Positions 57,387-64,000 of a stretch of DNA of 64,000 nt are shown here, one piece after another. This DNA is from Cryptosporangium arvum DSM 44712. Lineage in GTDB: Bacteria > Actinomycetota > Actinomycetes > Mycobacteriales > Cryptosporangiaceae. Under the pieces are notes generated by a model. The model was not told the origin of the DNA, searched no databases, and was given only the letters and a program-made list of their open reading frames with translations. The translations under genes and the position numbers were made by a program. The stretch is from NCBI RefSeq assembly GCF_000585375.1, contig NZ_KK073874.1, forward strand, positions 6,168,894 through 6,232,893. Direction: 5' to 3'. Position 1 is the first letter of the stretch. Every line of letters starts with the position of its first letter.

Positions 57387-58060
57387 GGCGGCCCAGGGTC
57401 GATCAGTTTGTAGCCCGCGCTGTACACGGTGACCAGGTAGCGGGGGCGCCGCGGGTTCGGCTCGATCTTGCGCCGGAGGTTGGAGACGTGGGTGTCGATC
57501 GTGCGCTCGGTGGAGTCGCGGCCGTACCCGTTCGTGTGTTCCATCAGGTTCGCCCGGGTGAAGACGCGTTCGGGCTGGCGCATCAACGCGGTCAGGATCG
57601 CGAACTCCCCCGGCGTGCAGTCCACGGCGCGGCCGTGGACGGTGAAGGCGCGCCGGGCCACGTCGATCGCGAACGGCCCGTACTCGTCGGGGGCGGGCGC
57701 GGCCCGGCGCAGCAGCGCGTGGATCCGGGCCAGCAGCTCCCGCGGCCGGTAGGGCTTGGTCAGGTAGTCGTCGGCGCCCCGGTCCAGGCCGGTGAGCAGG
57801 TCGTCCTCACTGGTGCGTGCGGTCAGCATCAGCACCGGCACGTCCGACTCGCGACGCAGGAGCGTGCACACGGTGAGCCCGTCGAGTTCGGGCATCATCA
57901 CGTCCAGCACCACCAGGTCCGGTCGCAGGCGGCGGAACTGCTCCCACGCGGTCCGGCCGTCGTGCGTGATCGTGGTGCGGTAGCCGGCGGATTCCAGGTA
58001 ACGACGAAGGATCTCCGCGTGGTTCCGGTCGTCCTCGGCCACCAGTAGGTGGATCGGCAC
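57383..58060 (-). CDS. OmpR-type response regulator
   Basis: A 225-residue regulator. Receiver: HLLVAEDDRNHAEIL, phospho-Asp in LVVLDVMMPELDG, Lys in DYLTKPYRPREL. Winged-helix output: CTPGEFAILTALMRQPERVF then STERTIDTHVSNLRRKIEPN and VYSAGYKL. I start at GTG 58060 (VPIHLLVAEDD); the longer reading to 58120 would overlap the divergent gene. The kinase start overlaps its stop. It probably regulates the divergent PBP-like gene 58 bp away. Confidence 0.93.
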   Translation of the reverse strand: MPIHLLVAEDDRNHAEILRRYLESAGYRTTITHDGRTAWEQFRRLRPDLVVLDVMMPELDGLTVCTLLRRESDVPVLMLTARTSEDDLLTGLDRGADDYLTKPYRPRELLARIHALLRRAAPAPDEYGPFAIDVARRAFTVHGRAVDCTPGEFAILTALMRQPERVFTRANLMEHTNGYGRDSTERTIDTHVSNLRRKIEPNPRRPRYLVTVYSAGYKLIDPGPP

Positions 58061-58118
58061 AGCGCGACTGTAGGTCGCCCGCACAACTTCCTGACATTCG
58101 CTCGTCAGCATCCGGGGC

Positions 58119-59837
58119 ATGATTCGGCGAATCGTGTTCCTGTGCGTCGTGGCGCTCGTCGTGGGTCTGGCCTTCGTCTACCGCGCCGTCGAACTGCCGC
58201 CGATCCTGCCCGCCCCGCAGGCCACCACCGTCACCTACGCGGACGGCAGCGGCCCGGTGGCCGTGTTCGCGTCGGAGAACCGCCGGAACGTGCGCCTCGA
58301 CGACGTGCCGCGGATCGTCCAGGACGCCGTCCTCGCCGCCGAGGACGCCGGGTTCCGCACGAACGACGAAGGGGTGTCGGTCACCGGGATCGCGCGGGCC
58401 CTCGTCGGCCTGGTCACCGGGGACGAGAGCGCGGGCGGCGGCTCGACGATCACCCAGCAGTACGTGCGCAACGCGCTGGATCTCACCCGCGACCGCAGCT
58501 ACACCCGGAAGGCGAAGGAGCTCGTGCTCGCCCGCAAGCTGGCCGCGTCGACGTCGAAGGACACGATCCTGGAGGGCTACCTCAACACGATCTACTTCGG
58601 CCGCCGGGCCTTCGGGGTGCAGGCCGCCGCGCTGGCCTACTTCGGCGTCGACGCCGCCGACCTGAGCGTCGAACAGGGCGCCGTCCTGGCCGCGGCGATC
58701 AAGGACCCGACGAACTTCGACCCGCGGATCAAGGCCGACAGCGCGCGCGGCCGCTGGAACTACGTGCTCGACCAGATGGTGCGCAGCAAGTTCCTCGGTG
58801 CCACCGAACGGGCCGCGCTCGCCTACCCGACGACGCTGCCCCGGCAGACGCCGAACGGCGCGCTGCGCTCCGGGTGGCAGGGGGTGCTCGGCGCCCGGAT
58901 CGAGCAGGACCTCCGCCGGATCCTTCCCGAGCGGGCGCTGTACACGGGCGGCTACACGGTCACGACCACGCTCGACGCGTCGCTCCAGCAGAAGACCGCG
59001 ACCGCGGCGCGCACGCTGGTGCGGGGCCGGGACCCGCGGATCAGCGCCGCCGTGGTCTCGATCGCTCCGGACAGCGGCGAGGTGCGCGCCTACTACGCCG
59101 GCGAGGCCGGCTACGGCAACTTCGACCCCGCGAAGGCCGCGCACCCGGCCGGGGCCACGTTCAAGCCTTTCATCCTGGCGACGTCGATCGAGTACGGCGG
59201 CGGGCTCGTCTACCCCGGCCCGGACAACCTCGGGGCGTACCTGGAGACGACGAAGTTCGATCCGCGGGTGACCGCCCGGTTCGCGCGCGACGCGGGCATC
59301 ACCGCGATCAGCGGGGCACCCCCGCTCACCGGCCCGGCCCTGGAGAGCATCCGGGCCGGGCACCCCGCCGTGTCGGTGTTCGACCAGGCCGTCGGGTACG
59401 CGACCCTGGCCAACCGCGGCGTCGCCCGCCGGCCGTACCTGATCGAGAAGGTGACGGCCCCGGACGGCACCGTCGTCTGGCAGCACGGTTCCGCGTCGAA
59501 GCCGGACAAGCCGATCCTCGACCAGCGGGCGCTCGACTACACCGGCGTGTTGCTGGCGAAGGCCTACGGCGACGGATCCGATCTGGCCGCCCAGCCGGGC
59601 GTCGCGGACGGCAACACCGACGTCTGGATGTGCGGCTGGCGCTCCGACGTGGCCACCGCGGTCTGGGTCGGCAGCACCGGCGACGCGTTCGCCCTACCGA
59701 AGAAGGAACGCTTCTTCGCCGAGGCGATCTTCTTCGACGTGATGCGCGTGCACCGTCGGACGTCCGGCGAGGAAAAGGGAGCGCAGGACTACGAGGCGAA
59801 GACGCGGGCCGGCGGGGCGGACACGAGGTCCCGGTAG
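58119..59837 (+). CDS. Class A PBP-like transglycosylase with a dead transpeptidase domain
   Basis: A 572-residue, membrane-anchored protein. Residues 1-25 are a signal anchor. The GT51 transglycosylase domain (about 60-240) looks active: AAEDAGF with the catalytic Glu, GGGSTITQQYVRN, YTRKAKELVLARKL and LNTIYFGRRAFGVQAAA. The transpeptidase part follows, but the nucleophile motif SxxK reads PAGATFKPF, with Ala346 in place of Ser. The KTG box is QPG (AAQPGVADGNTDVW, near 493). It could polymerise glycan strands but not cross-link them, or could bind muropeptides. Divergent from a two-component system. Confidence 0.85.
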   Translation: MIRRIVFLCVVALVVGLAFVYRAVELPPILPAPQATTVTYADGSGPVAVFASENRRNVRLDDVPRIVQDAVLAAEDAGFRTNDEGVSVTGIARALVGLVTGDESAGGGSTITQQYVRNALDLTRDRSYTRKAKELVLARKLAASTSKDTILEGYLNTIYFGRRAFGVQAAALAYFGVDAADLSVEQGAVLAAAIKDPTNFDPRIKADSARGRWNYVLDQMVRSKFLGATERAALAYPTTLPRQTPNGALRSGWQGVLGARIEQDLRRILPERALYTGGYTVTTTLDASLQQKTATAARTLVRGRDPRISAAVVSIAPDSGEVRAYYAGEAGYGNFDPAKAAHPAGATFKPFILATSIEYGGGLVYPGPDNLGAYLETTKFDPRVTARFARDAGITAISGAPPLTGPALESIRAGHPAVSVFDQAVGYATLANRGVARRPYLIEKVTAPDGTVVWQHGSASKPDKPILDQRALDYTGVLLAKAYGDGSDLAAQPGVADGNTDVWMCGWRSDVATAVWVGSTGDAFALPKKERFFAEAIFFDVMRVHRRTSGEEKGAQDYEAKTRAGGADTRSR

Positions 59838-59864
59838 AGCGGCCCGCCGCGCGCCGTTGCGGAA

Positions 59865-60185
59865 CTACGCACCCTTCAACCGGAGGAGAAGGTAAGGATC
59901 CCGCGCCGTAGCCGCGCCGAAGGTGTGCATCGGGTGGTCGCCCGGTTCGACGACGAGGCAGATCTCCTCGCCCGGAGCGGCGTCGAACTCGACCGGGTGA
60001 CTGCCCTCGAAGTCGATGAGCGCCTGCACCGTGTGCGGTCCCGGCGAGATCTCGACGCGCAAGCTCCGGCCCCGTTTCAGCGTGCCGATCCGCTCCCCGT
60101 CCACCTCGATCCGGTACCGCCGCCAGATGTCGCGCGCCGGGCTGGACGTTCGGGTGACGACCAGGCGCGCCGCAGGGCTCTCCAC
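59865..60185 (-). CDS. Hypothetical small protein, beta-rich
   Basis: A 106-residue protein that I cannot name. It has DIWRRYRIEVDGERIGTLKR, then SLRVEISPGPHTVQALIDFE and GEEICLVVEPGDHP. The RGxxxxVEISPGPHTVQ pattern suggests a PEGA-like or Ig-like beta sandwich, common in small actinobacterial proteins. No signal peptide. The start is GTG 60185. Convergent with the PBP-like gene; no partner evident. Confidence 0.65.
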   Translation of the reverse strand: MESPAARLVVTRTSSPARDIWRRYRIEVDGERIGTLKRGRSLRVEISPGPHTVQALIDFEGSHPVEFDAAPGEEICLVVEPGDHPMHTFGAATARDPYLLLRLKGA

Positions 60186-60262
60186 CCGTGCTCACGTAGC
60201 CGGGCCGGACGCACCCCAAACGTCGGGCGTCCCCGGCGGCCGGCACCACGTTGCCCGTATGA

Positions 60263-60285
60263 GATAGAAAGGAGTCCTACTTATC
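60263..60285. promoter_or_regulatory. Imperfect palindrome before the desulfurase-like gene
   Basis: GATAGAAAGGA-G-TCCTACTTATC matches its reverse complement at 9 of 11 positions per arm. It is AT-rich and lies 18 bp before the ATG of the aminotransferase class V gene. It is a candidate operator or start-proximal RNA hairpin; the binder is unknown. Confidence 0.4.
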
Positions 60286-60302
60286 TAGCGAGAAGAGTTC
60301 GT

Positions 60303-61958
60303 ATGCGCCCGCCGACAGCCCCGTCCTTACTGGAGCGCATCCGGGCCGGGCGCATCGGAACCGGTCAGACGCTCGACGGGCCGTTCGGGCCGCGTCGGAT
60401 CACCTATGCCGACGACACCGCGACCGGGCAGGCGTTGGATTTCGTCGAGGACTTCATCCGGGAGCGGGTTCTCACGCAGTACGCGAACACGCACAGCGAG
60501 GCGTCCGCGACCGGGGCGCAGACCACCGCGCTGCGTGACGAGGCCCGGTCGATCATCCACCGCAGCGTCGGGGGCGGACCGGATCACGTGGTGCTCTTCT
60601 GCGGGTCGGGGGTCACGGCCGCGGTGGCCAAGCTCGTCGGAATACTCGGGCTGCGTCTGCCGGCCGACCTCGGCCGACACATCCCGTCGCATCTCCGCCC
60701 GGTGGTCTTCGTCGGGCCGTACGAGCACCACTCCAACGAGCTGCCGTGGCGCGAGTCGATCGCCGACGTCGTCACGATCGCGCCGGACCGCAGCGGGAAC
60801 GTCGACCTCGACGCGTTGCGCGACGCGCTGAGCGCCCACTCCGATCGTCCACTGCGGATCGGGAGTTTCTCCGCGGCCTCGAACGTCACCGGGCTCCGGG
60901 CCGACACCGCGGCGGTCTCGGCGCTGCTGCGTCAGCACGGCGCCCTGTCGGTGTGGGACTACGCCACAGCCGGTCCGTACCTGCCGATCTCGATGCACGA
61001 CAAGGACGCGATCTTCCTCTCGCCGCACAAGTTCGTGGGCGGGCCGCAGACCGCCGGTGTGCTCGTCGTCGACGAGCGCCTGATCACCGCGCCGGTGCCC
61101 GTCGACCCGGGTGGCGGCACCGTGCTGTACGTGACCCCGACCGATCACCGCTACGTGTCCGATCCGGTCACCCGGGAAGAAGGAGGCACCCCGGCGATCG
61201 TCGAGTCGATCCGGGCCGGGCTCGTGTTCGCGGTCAAGGACGCGGTCGGCACCGACGTCATCGAAGAGCGCGAGCGGGAGCTGTGGCGGCGGGTCCGGCA
61301 GCGCTGGTCGGCCGAGGAGCGCATCGAGATGCTCGGCGACCCGACCGCCGACCGCCTGCCGATCGTCTCGTTCCAGATCCGTACCGACGCGGACCGGTAT
61401 CTGCATCACGGCTTCGTGGCGGTCCTGCTCAACGACCTGTTCGGGATCCAGGCCCGCAGTGGCTGCTCCTGCGCGGGCCCGTACGGGCATCGCCTGCTGG
61501 GCATCGACGACGAGCTGTCCCGCCGGTTCACCGAGCAGCTCGCCGCGGGCTGGGAGGGCATCAAGCCCGGTTGGACCCGGCTGAACTTCCACTACGCCGC
61601 CTCGGACGACGACGCCGACTACCTGATCGAGGCGGTGCTCCTGGTGGCCCGCCACGGAGCGCGGTTGCTGGCCGACTACCGCTTCGACGCCCGGACCGGT
61701 CGCTGGACCCACCAGGGGCACGCGCCGGCCCGGCTGCACCTGACCGACCTGCGGCTCGGCGCGGACGGCCGGGTCACCTGGCCGCCGGGGCCGCCGACGA
61801 CACCGGAGAGCGCGCGACCGGACCATCTGGAGCAGGCGTACCGCCTCCTGACCGGGCGCACGGAACCCGTCGACGGCAGCTTCCCCGACCTGCCGGAAGA
61901 CTTCGAAAAACTGCGCTGGTTCCTGCTCCCGGACCCCTGCCTCCGTCCCGACACCTAG
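60303..61958 (+). CDS. Aminotransferase class V, cysteine-desulfurase-like
   Basis: A 551-residue PLP enzyme, longer than ordinary SufS/NifS (about 400). The Schiff-base Lys is in IFLSPHKFVGGPQTAG; the phosphate-binding early block is HVVLFCGSGVTAAVAKL with the His pair GPYEHHSNELPW. A mobile-loop cysteine is present in GIQARSGCSCAGPYGH, as in cysteine desulfurases. The extra C-terminal 100 residues (GRWTHQGHAPARLHL and on) are unusual. No SufE, IscU or tRNA-thiolation gene is nearby. Some homologues may be selenocysteine lyase-like. The start ATG 60303 follows GAGAAGAG. Confidence 0.8.
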   Translation: MRPPTAPSLLERIRAGRIGTGQTLDGPFGPRRITYADDTATGQALDFVEDFIRERVLTQYANTHSEASATGAQTTALRDEARSIIHRSVGGGPDHVVLFCGSGVTAAVAKLVGILGLRLPADLGRHIPSHLRPVVFVGPYEHHSNELPWRESIADVVTIAPDRSGNVDLDALRDALSAHSDRPLRIGSFSAASNVTGLRADTAAVSALLRQHGALSVWDYATAGPYLPISMHDKDAIFLSPHKFVGGPQTAGVLVVDERLITAPVPVDPGGGTVLYVTPTDHRYVSDPVTREEGGTPAIVESIRAGLVFAVKDAVGTDVIEERERELWRRVRQRWSAEERIEMLGDPTADRLPIVSFQIRTDADRYLHHGFVAVLLNDLFGIQARSGCSCAGPYGHRLLGIDDELSRRFTEQLAAGWEGIKPGWTRLNFHYAASDDDADYLIEAVLLVARHGARLLADYRFDARTGRWTHQGHAPARLHLTDLRLGADGRVTWPPGPPTTPESARPDHLEQAYRLLTGRTEPVDGSFPDLPEDFEKLRWFLLPDPCLRPDT

Positions 61959-62155
61959 ACCGGCGGGCCCGCGTACGGCCCGGACGACCACCGCCGCGGC
62001 CGAGCCGGCCACCACCGAGATGCAGTGGGAGATCACCGACCAGGCGGTCGGGCAACTGGACCGTCCGGCGGGGCGCCCGCCGTCGTGCCGCCGGTGGGCC
62101 ATCGACCCGTGGAGCAGCGCGATCCGCCCGCCGCGCCGAGGGTGTCCGGGAGGCG

Positions 62156-62380
62156 TTGGGCGCGTGGTGGGGTGGTCTGAGCGCGTGGCCGCCCGGGGTG
62201 GACGGGTGCGAGGTCGACCCCGGCCCGCAGCCGATTCTGACCGGAGTGACGTCGGTACTCGACCCGGTGGTGGTCAGCGGGGAGTGGGTGGTGTTGCACG
62301 CCACGCTGACCGGGACCTCCGTTTCCCTCCGGGCGGTGACGCACCGGATCGGCATCCCGCGCCAGTTCCGCACCGGCTGA
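62156..62380 (+). CDS. Hypothetical short ORF, possibly a gene remnant
   Basis: A frame ending at 62380 reads LGAWWGGLSAWPPGVDGCEV then ILTGVTSVLDPVVVSGEWVV and LHATLTGTSVSLRAVTHRIG. It has codon bias of a real gene and a beta-strand-like composition but no clear start (TTG 62156 or GTG 62198) and no family that I recognise. It abuts the convergent HxlR stop. It may be the end of a degraded gene. Confidence 0.35.
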   Translation: MGAWWGGLSAWPPGVDGCEVDPGPQPILTGVTSVLDPVVVSGEWVVLHATLTGTSVSLRAVTHRIGIPRQFRTG

Positions 62381-62719
62381 TCAGGCCTTCTCGAGGAGGG
62401 CCGCTCCGGTCCGGTACAGCTCGACCAGGAGCGGTTCGAGCTCCCGGCCGGCCGCGGTGAGACGGTAGATCGTCCGGGGAGGGAACCCGGCGGTCCGTCG
62501 CCGCTCGACCAGACCGCTCTCCTGCAGACGAGTCAACCGTTCGGTGAGCACCTTCGCGCTCACCGTGGGCAGCCCGCGCCGCAGATCGCCGAACGACAGC
62601 GGCCCGCGCACGAGGTCACGCAGCACCAGCGTCGTCCAGCGTCCGCCGATCGCCGCGAGCGCGACCTCCACCGGGCACTCCGCCGTCGGACGGCGGGTCG
62701 CCCCGCGCGGATCCGGCAC
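62381..62719 (-). CDS. HxlR-family transcriptional regulator
   Basis: A 112-residue regulator. Core CPVEVALAAIGGRWTTLVLRD then SFGDLRRGLPTVSAKVLTER and GLVERRRTAGFPPRTIYRLT is the HxlR winged helix; the Cys at the start of that core is a common redox or ligand site. I prefer GTG 62719 to ATG 62770, because the longer reading would cover the operator-like 62741-62758. It is divergent from a SnoaL-like gene and probably represses it. Confidence 0.85.
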   Translation of the reverse strand: MPDPRGATRRPTAECPVEVALAAIGGRWTTLVLRDLVRGPLSFGDLRRGLPTVSAKVLTERLTRLQESGLVERRRTAGFPPRTIYRLTAAGRELEPLLVELYRTGAALLEKA

Positions 62720-62740
62720 CAGCAGCGGATCGAAGGCGCT

Positions 62741-62758
62741 ACTTACCGTTTGGTGACC
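62741..62758. promoter_or_regulatory. HxlR-type operator candidate
   Basis: ACTTACC-GTTT-GGTGACC is an imperfect inverted repeat of the form described for HxlR/YodB-type sites, centred between the divergent HxlR and SnoaL-like genes. Binding is inferred. Confidence 0.45.
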
Positions 62759-62785
62759 TACTCGCGGCATCGGTTCACTCGTCAC

Positions 62786-63199
62786 ATGGACGACAACGAT
62801 CCGGCCCGTTCCGACGTTCTCGCGCTGACCACGGTCGCCGCCGAGCATCCGCACGTCTTCGCGCGCGCCTTCGCCACCGGCGACGGCGCGATCGTCGACG
62901 CGGTGTACGAGCCGCGTGGCGTCCTGGTCACCGCGCCGGGGCGATGTACCCGCACCAGCGACGGGCGGATCGAGGGCAATCGTCGCGTCCTCGACCTGGG
63001 TCTGCCGATCACGGTCGAACCACGACACGTGTACGTCGCCGACGACATCGCCCTGCTGATCGTGGACTGGACGATCGACGGCACGGACGCCGGCGGCGAA
63101 CACGTCCACCTGGAGGGCACCGCGACCGACGTCGCCCGCCGCGGCGCCGACGGGTGCTGGCGCTACGTGATCGACAACCCGTTCGGCACGGTGCGCTGA
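62786..63199 (+). CDS. SnoaL/NTF2-fold protein (DUF4440-like)
   Basis: A 137-residue protein. Pattern: HVFARAFATGDGAIVDAVYE, RIEGNRRVLDLGLPITVEP, DDIALLIVDWTIDG, VARRGADGCWRYVIDNP. This is the NTF2-like fold used by small hydrolases, isomerases and ligand-binding proteins; no function can be fixed. ATG 62786 gives MDDNDPARSDV; a GTG/TTG reading 36 bp upstream would cover the operator. It is probably controlled by the divergent HxlR regulator. Confidence 0.75.
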   Translation: MDDNDPARSDVLALTTVAAEHPHVFARAFATGDGAIVDAVYEPRGVLVTAPGRCTRTSDGRIEGNRRVLDLGLPITVEPRHVYVADDIALLIVDWTIDGTDAGGEHVHLEGTATDVARRGADGCWRYVIDNPFGTVR

Positions 63200-63292
63200 G
63201 GGCCGGACAGCGCGTCCTGGTTTGACTCAGAAGCGGAGCGGTCAGGTTCTCGGCGTAGGCCACACCACCGACCCTCCACGGAGGACTCACCC

Positions 63293-64000
63293 ATGTCCGT
63301 GAGCGCGGAGCACAAGCTCATGACCAGGCCCGGCACCACCCGGCAGGTGAGGCCGGGCTGGACCGAGATCGTCGTCGGACTGGTCGTTCTCGCCGTCCTC
63401 GCGTACGGGTTCCCGATCCTGCTCCAGTGGGTCGGAGCCGACGACGCGATGGGCCCGATCGCGTTCGGGGTGATCCTGGCCGCGGTCTCCGGCGTCGCGG
63501 GCCTGATCGCCTTCGCGGTGGCGGTCCGGGTCCGCGTCCGCGACCGGAGCGTGTTCGGAGTCCGGCGGACCACCGGGCGCTGGGTGCTGGTCGGGGTGGC
63601 CGGCGGGCTCGTCGCTCTCGTGGTGTCCCGGGCGATCACCTACGCCGTCCTGATGCTCTTCGGCCCGGCCGAGAACGTCCAGCAGAGCTACGCCGACGCC
63701 GCCGGGGGCGGAGTCCTCGCGGCCACGCTCTCGGTGGTGTTCCTGGCCGTGCTCACCCCGATCGGCGAGGAGTTCCTGTTCCGCGGGATCGTCACGACGG
63801 CGTTGCTGCGTTACGGCGCGGCGATCGGCGTCGTCGGAAGCGCGGCGGTCTTCGCAGTCATGCACGGCCTCAACATCGTCTTCATCACCGCGTTCGTCGT
63901 CGGGATCGTCGCGGCCGAACTGCGTCGGCGCAGCGGGTCGATCTGGCCCGGCGTCGTGGTGCACGTCGTCAACAACCTGGTCGCGCAGCTCCTGCTCGTC
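63293..64000 (+). CDS. CPBP-family intramembrane metalloprotease, cut by window edge
   Basis: The gene is open at the right edge with 236 residues visible. It has about six to seven membrane helices and the CAAX-protease/bacteriocin-processing (CPBP) motifs: GEEFLFRG with the Glu pair and Arg, AVMHGLNIV with His, and VVHVVNNLVAQ with His and Asn. These residues bind the zinc. Such proteins cleave membrane-embedded or prenylated substrates. ATG 63293 follows GGAGGA at 63280-63285. No substrate gene is visible. Confidence 0.87.
   Translation, partial: MSVSAEHKLMTRPGTTRQVRPGWTEIVVGLVVLAVLAYGFPILLQWVGADDAMGPIAFGVILAAVSGVAGLIAFAVAVRVRVRDRSVFGVRRTTGRWVLVGVAGGLVALVVSRAITYAVLMLFGPAENVQQSYADAAGGGVLAATLSVVFLAVLTPIGEEFLFRGIVTTALLRYGAAIGVVGSAAVFAVMHGLNIVFITAFVVGIVAAELRRRSGSIWPGVVVHVVNNLVAQLLLV

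Noticed and set aside
62720-62770. HxlR start at ATG 62770
   Set aside because: It would cover the operator-like inverted repeat and leave no promoter for either divergent gene.
1-64000. CRISPR arrays, tRNA/rRNA genes, insertion sequences, integrases
   Set aside because: I saw no regular spaced repeats, cloverleaf with CCA end, transposase motif or attachment-site duplication. A tRNAscan/Infernal run would settle RNA genes.

Overview
The window is very GC-rich, with GTG starts, 4-nt ATGA/GTGA gene overlaps, DUF574-type methyltransferases, many two-component systems and a hybrid NRPS/PKS locus. This suggests the chromosome of a filamentous actinomycete; I cannot name the genus. I saw no rRNA, tRNA, CRISPR array, insertion sequence or phage gene.

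Left part (1-13 kb). A divergent ROK repressor and a XylF/XylG/XylH-type sugar ABC importer with a ROK sugar kinase (1-4468). Then an AAA ATPase, a DUF4267 membrane protein behind a palindromic operator pair, a SAM methyltransferase, a MarR regulator divergent from an FAD monooxygenase, a NarL-type two-component pair, and a secreted/membrane alpha/beta-hydrolase.

Core (13-30.5 kb): a biosynthetic gene cluster. It has a glycosyltransferase, an NRPS module with its own thioesterase (C-A-PCP-TE), a 2890-aa hybrid (A-PCP-C-A-PCP-KS-KR-ACP-TE), an Fe(II)/2-oxoglutarate dioxygenase, a beta-lactamase-fold serine hydrolase and a cytochrome P450. Pocket residues read from the sequence suggest Val/Ile-like and Pro-like selection in the hybrid. 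Its PKS module has lost its acyltransferase; short peptide repeats occupy that slot. The likely product is a small, possibly glycosylated, oxidised aminoacyl-prolyl-ketide. Right beside it (30.6-35.2 kb) a five-gene operon (ABC ATPase, two permeases, histidine kinase, response regulator) is a plausible self-resistance or export system.

Right part (35-64 kb). An alpha/beta-hydrolase that lacks its cap domain is coupled to an MMPL transporter. Next come a Rid-family protein without its usual arginine, an acyl-CoA synthetase, a 35-aa membrane peptide, an ECF sigma factor with a SnoaL-like tail, and an acyl-CoA-dehydrogenase-like flavoenzyme. A YtrA-type GntR regulator and membrane protein lie behind a 54-bp nested dyad that overlaps the end of a DUF418 gene. 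A frameshifted FAD monooxygenase remnant precedes a LacI-controlled sugar regulon (NagB-like deaminase, GH4 glycosidase, ABC importer, MFS carrier) whose two control regions share an exact 13-bp operator. An OmpR-type two-component system is divergent from a class A penicillin-binding-protein-like enzyme whose transpeptidase serine and KTG box are lost. The window ends with a cysteine-desulfurase-like enzyme, an HxlR/SnoaL divergent pair and a partial CPBP protease.

Starts were chosen from overlaps, ribosome sites and where family similarity begins. Product names rest on motifs read by eye, not on searches.
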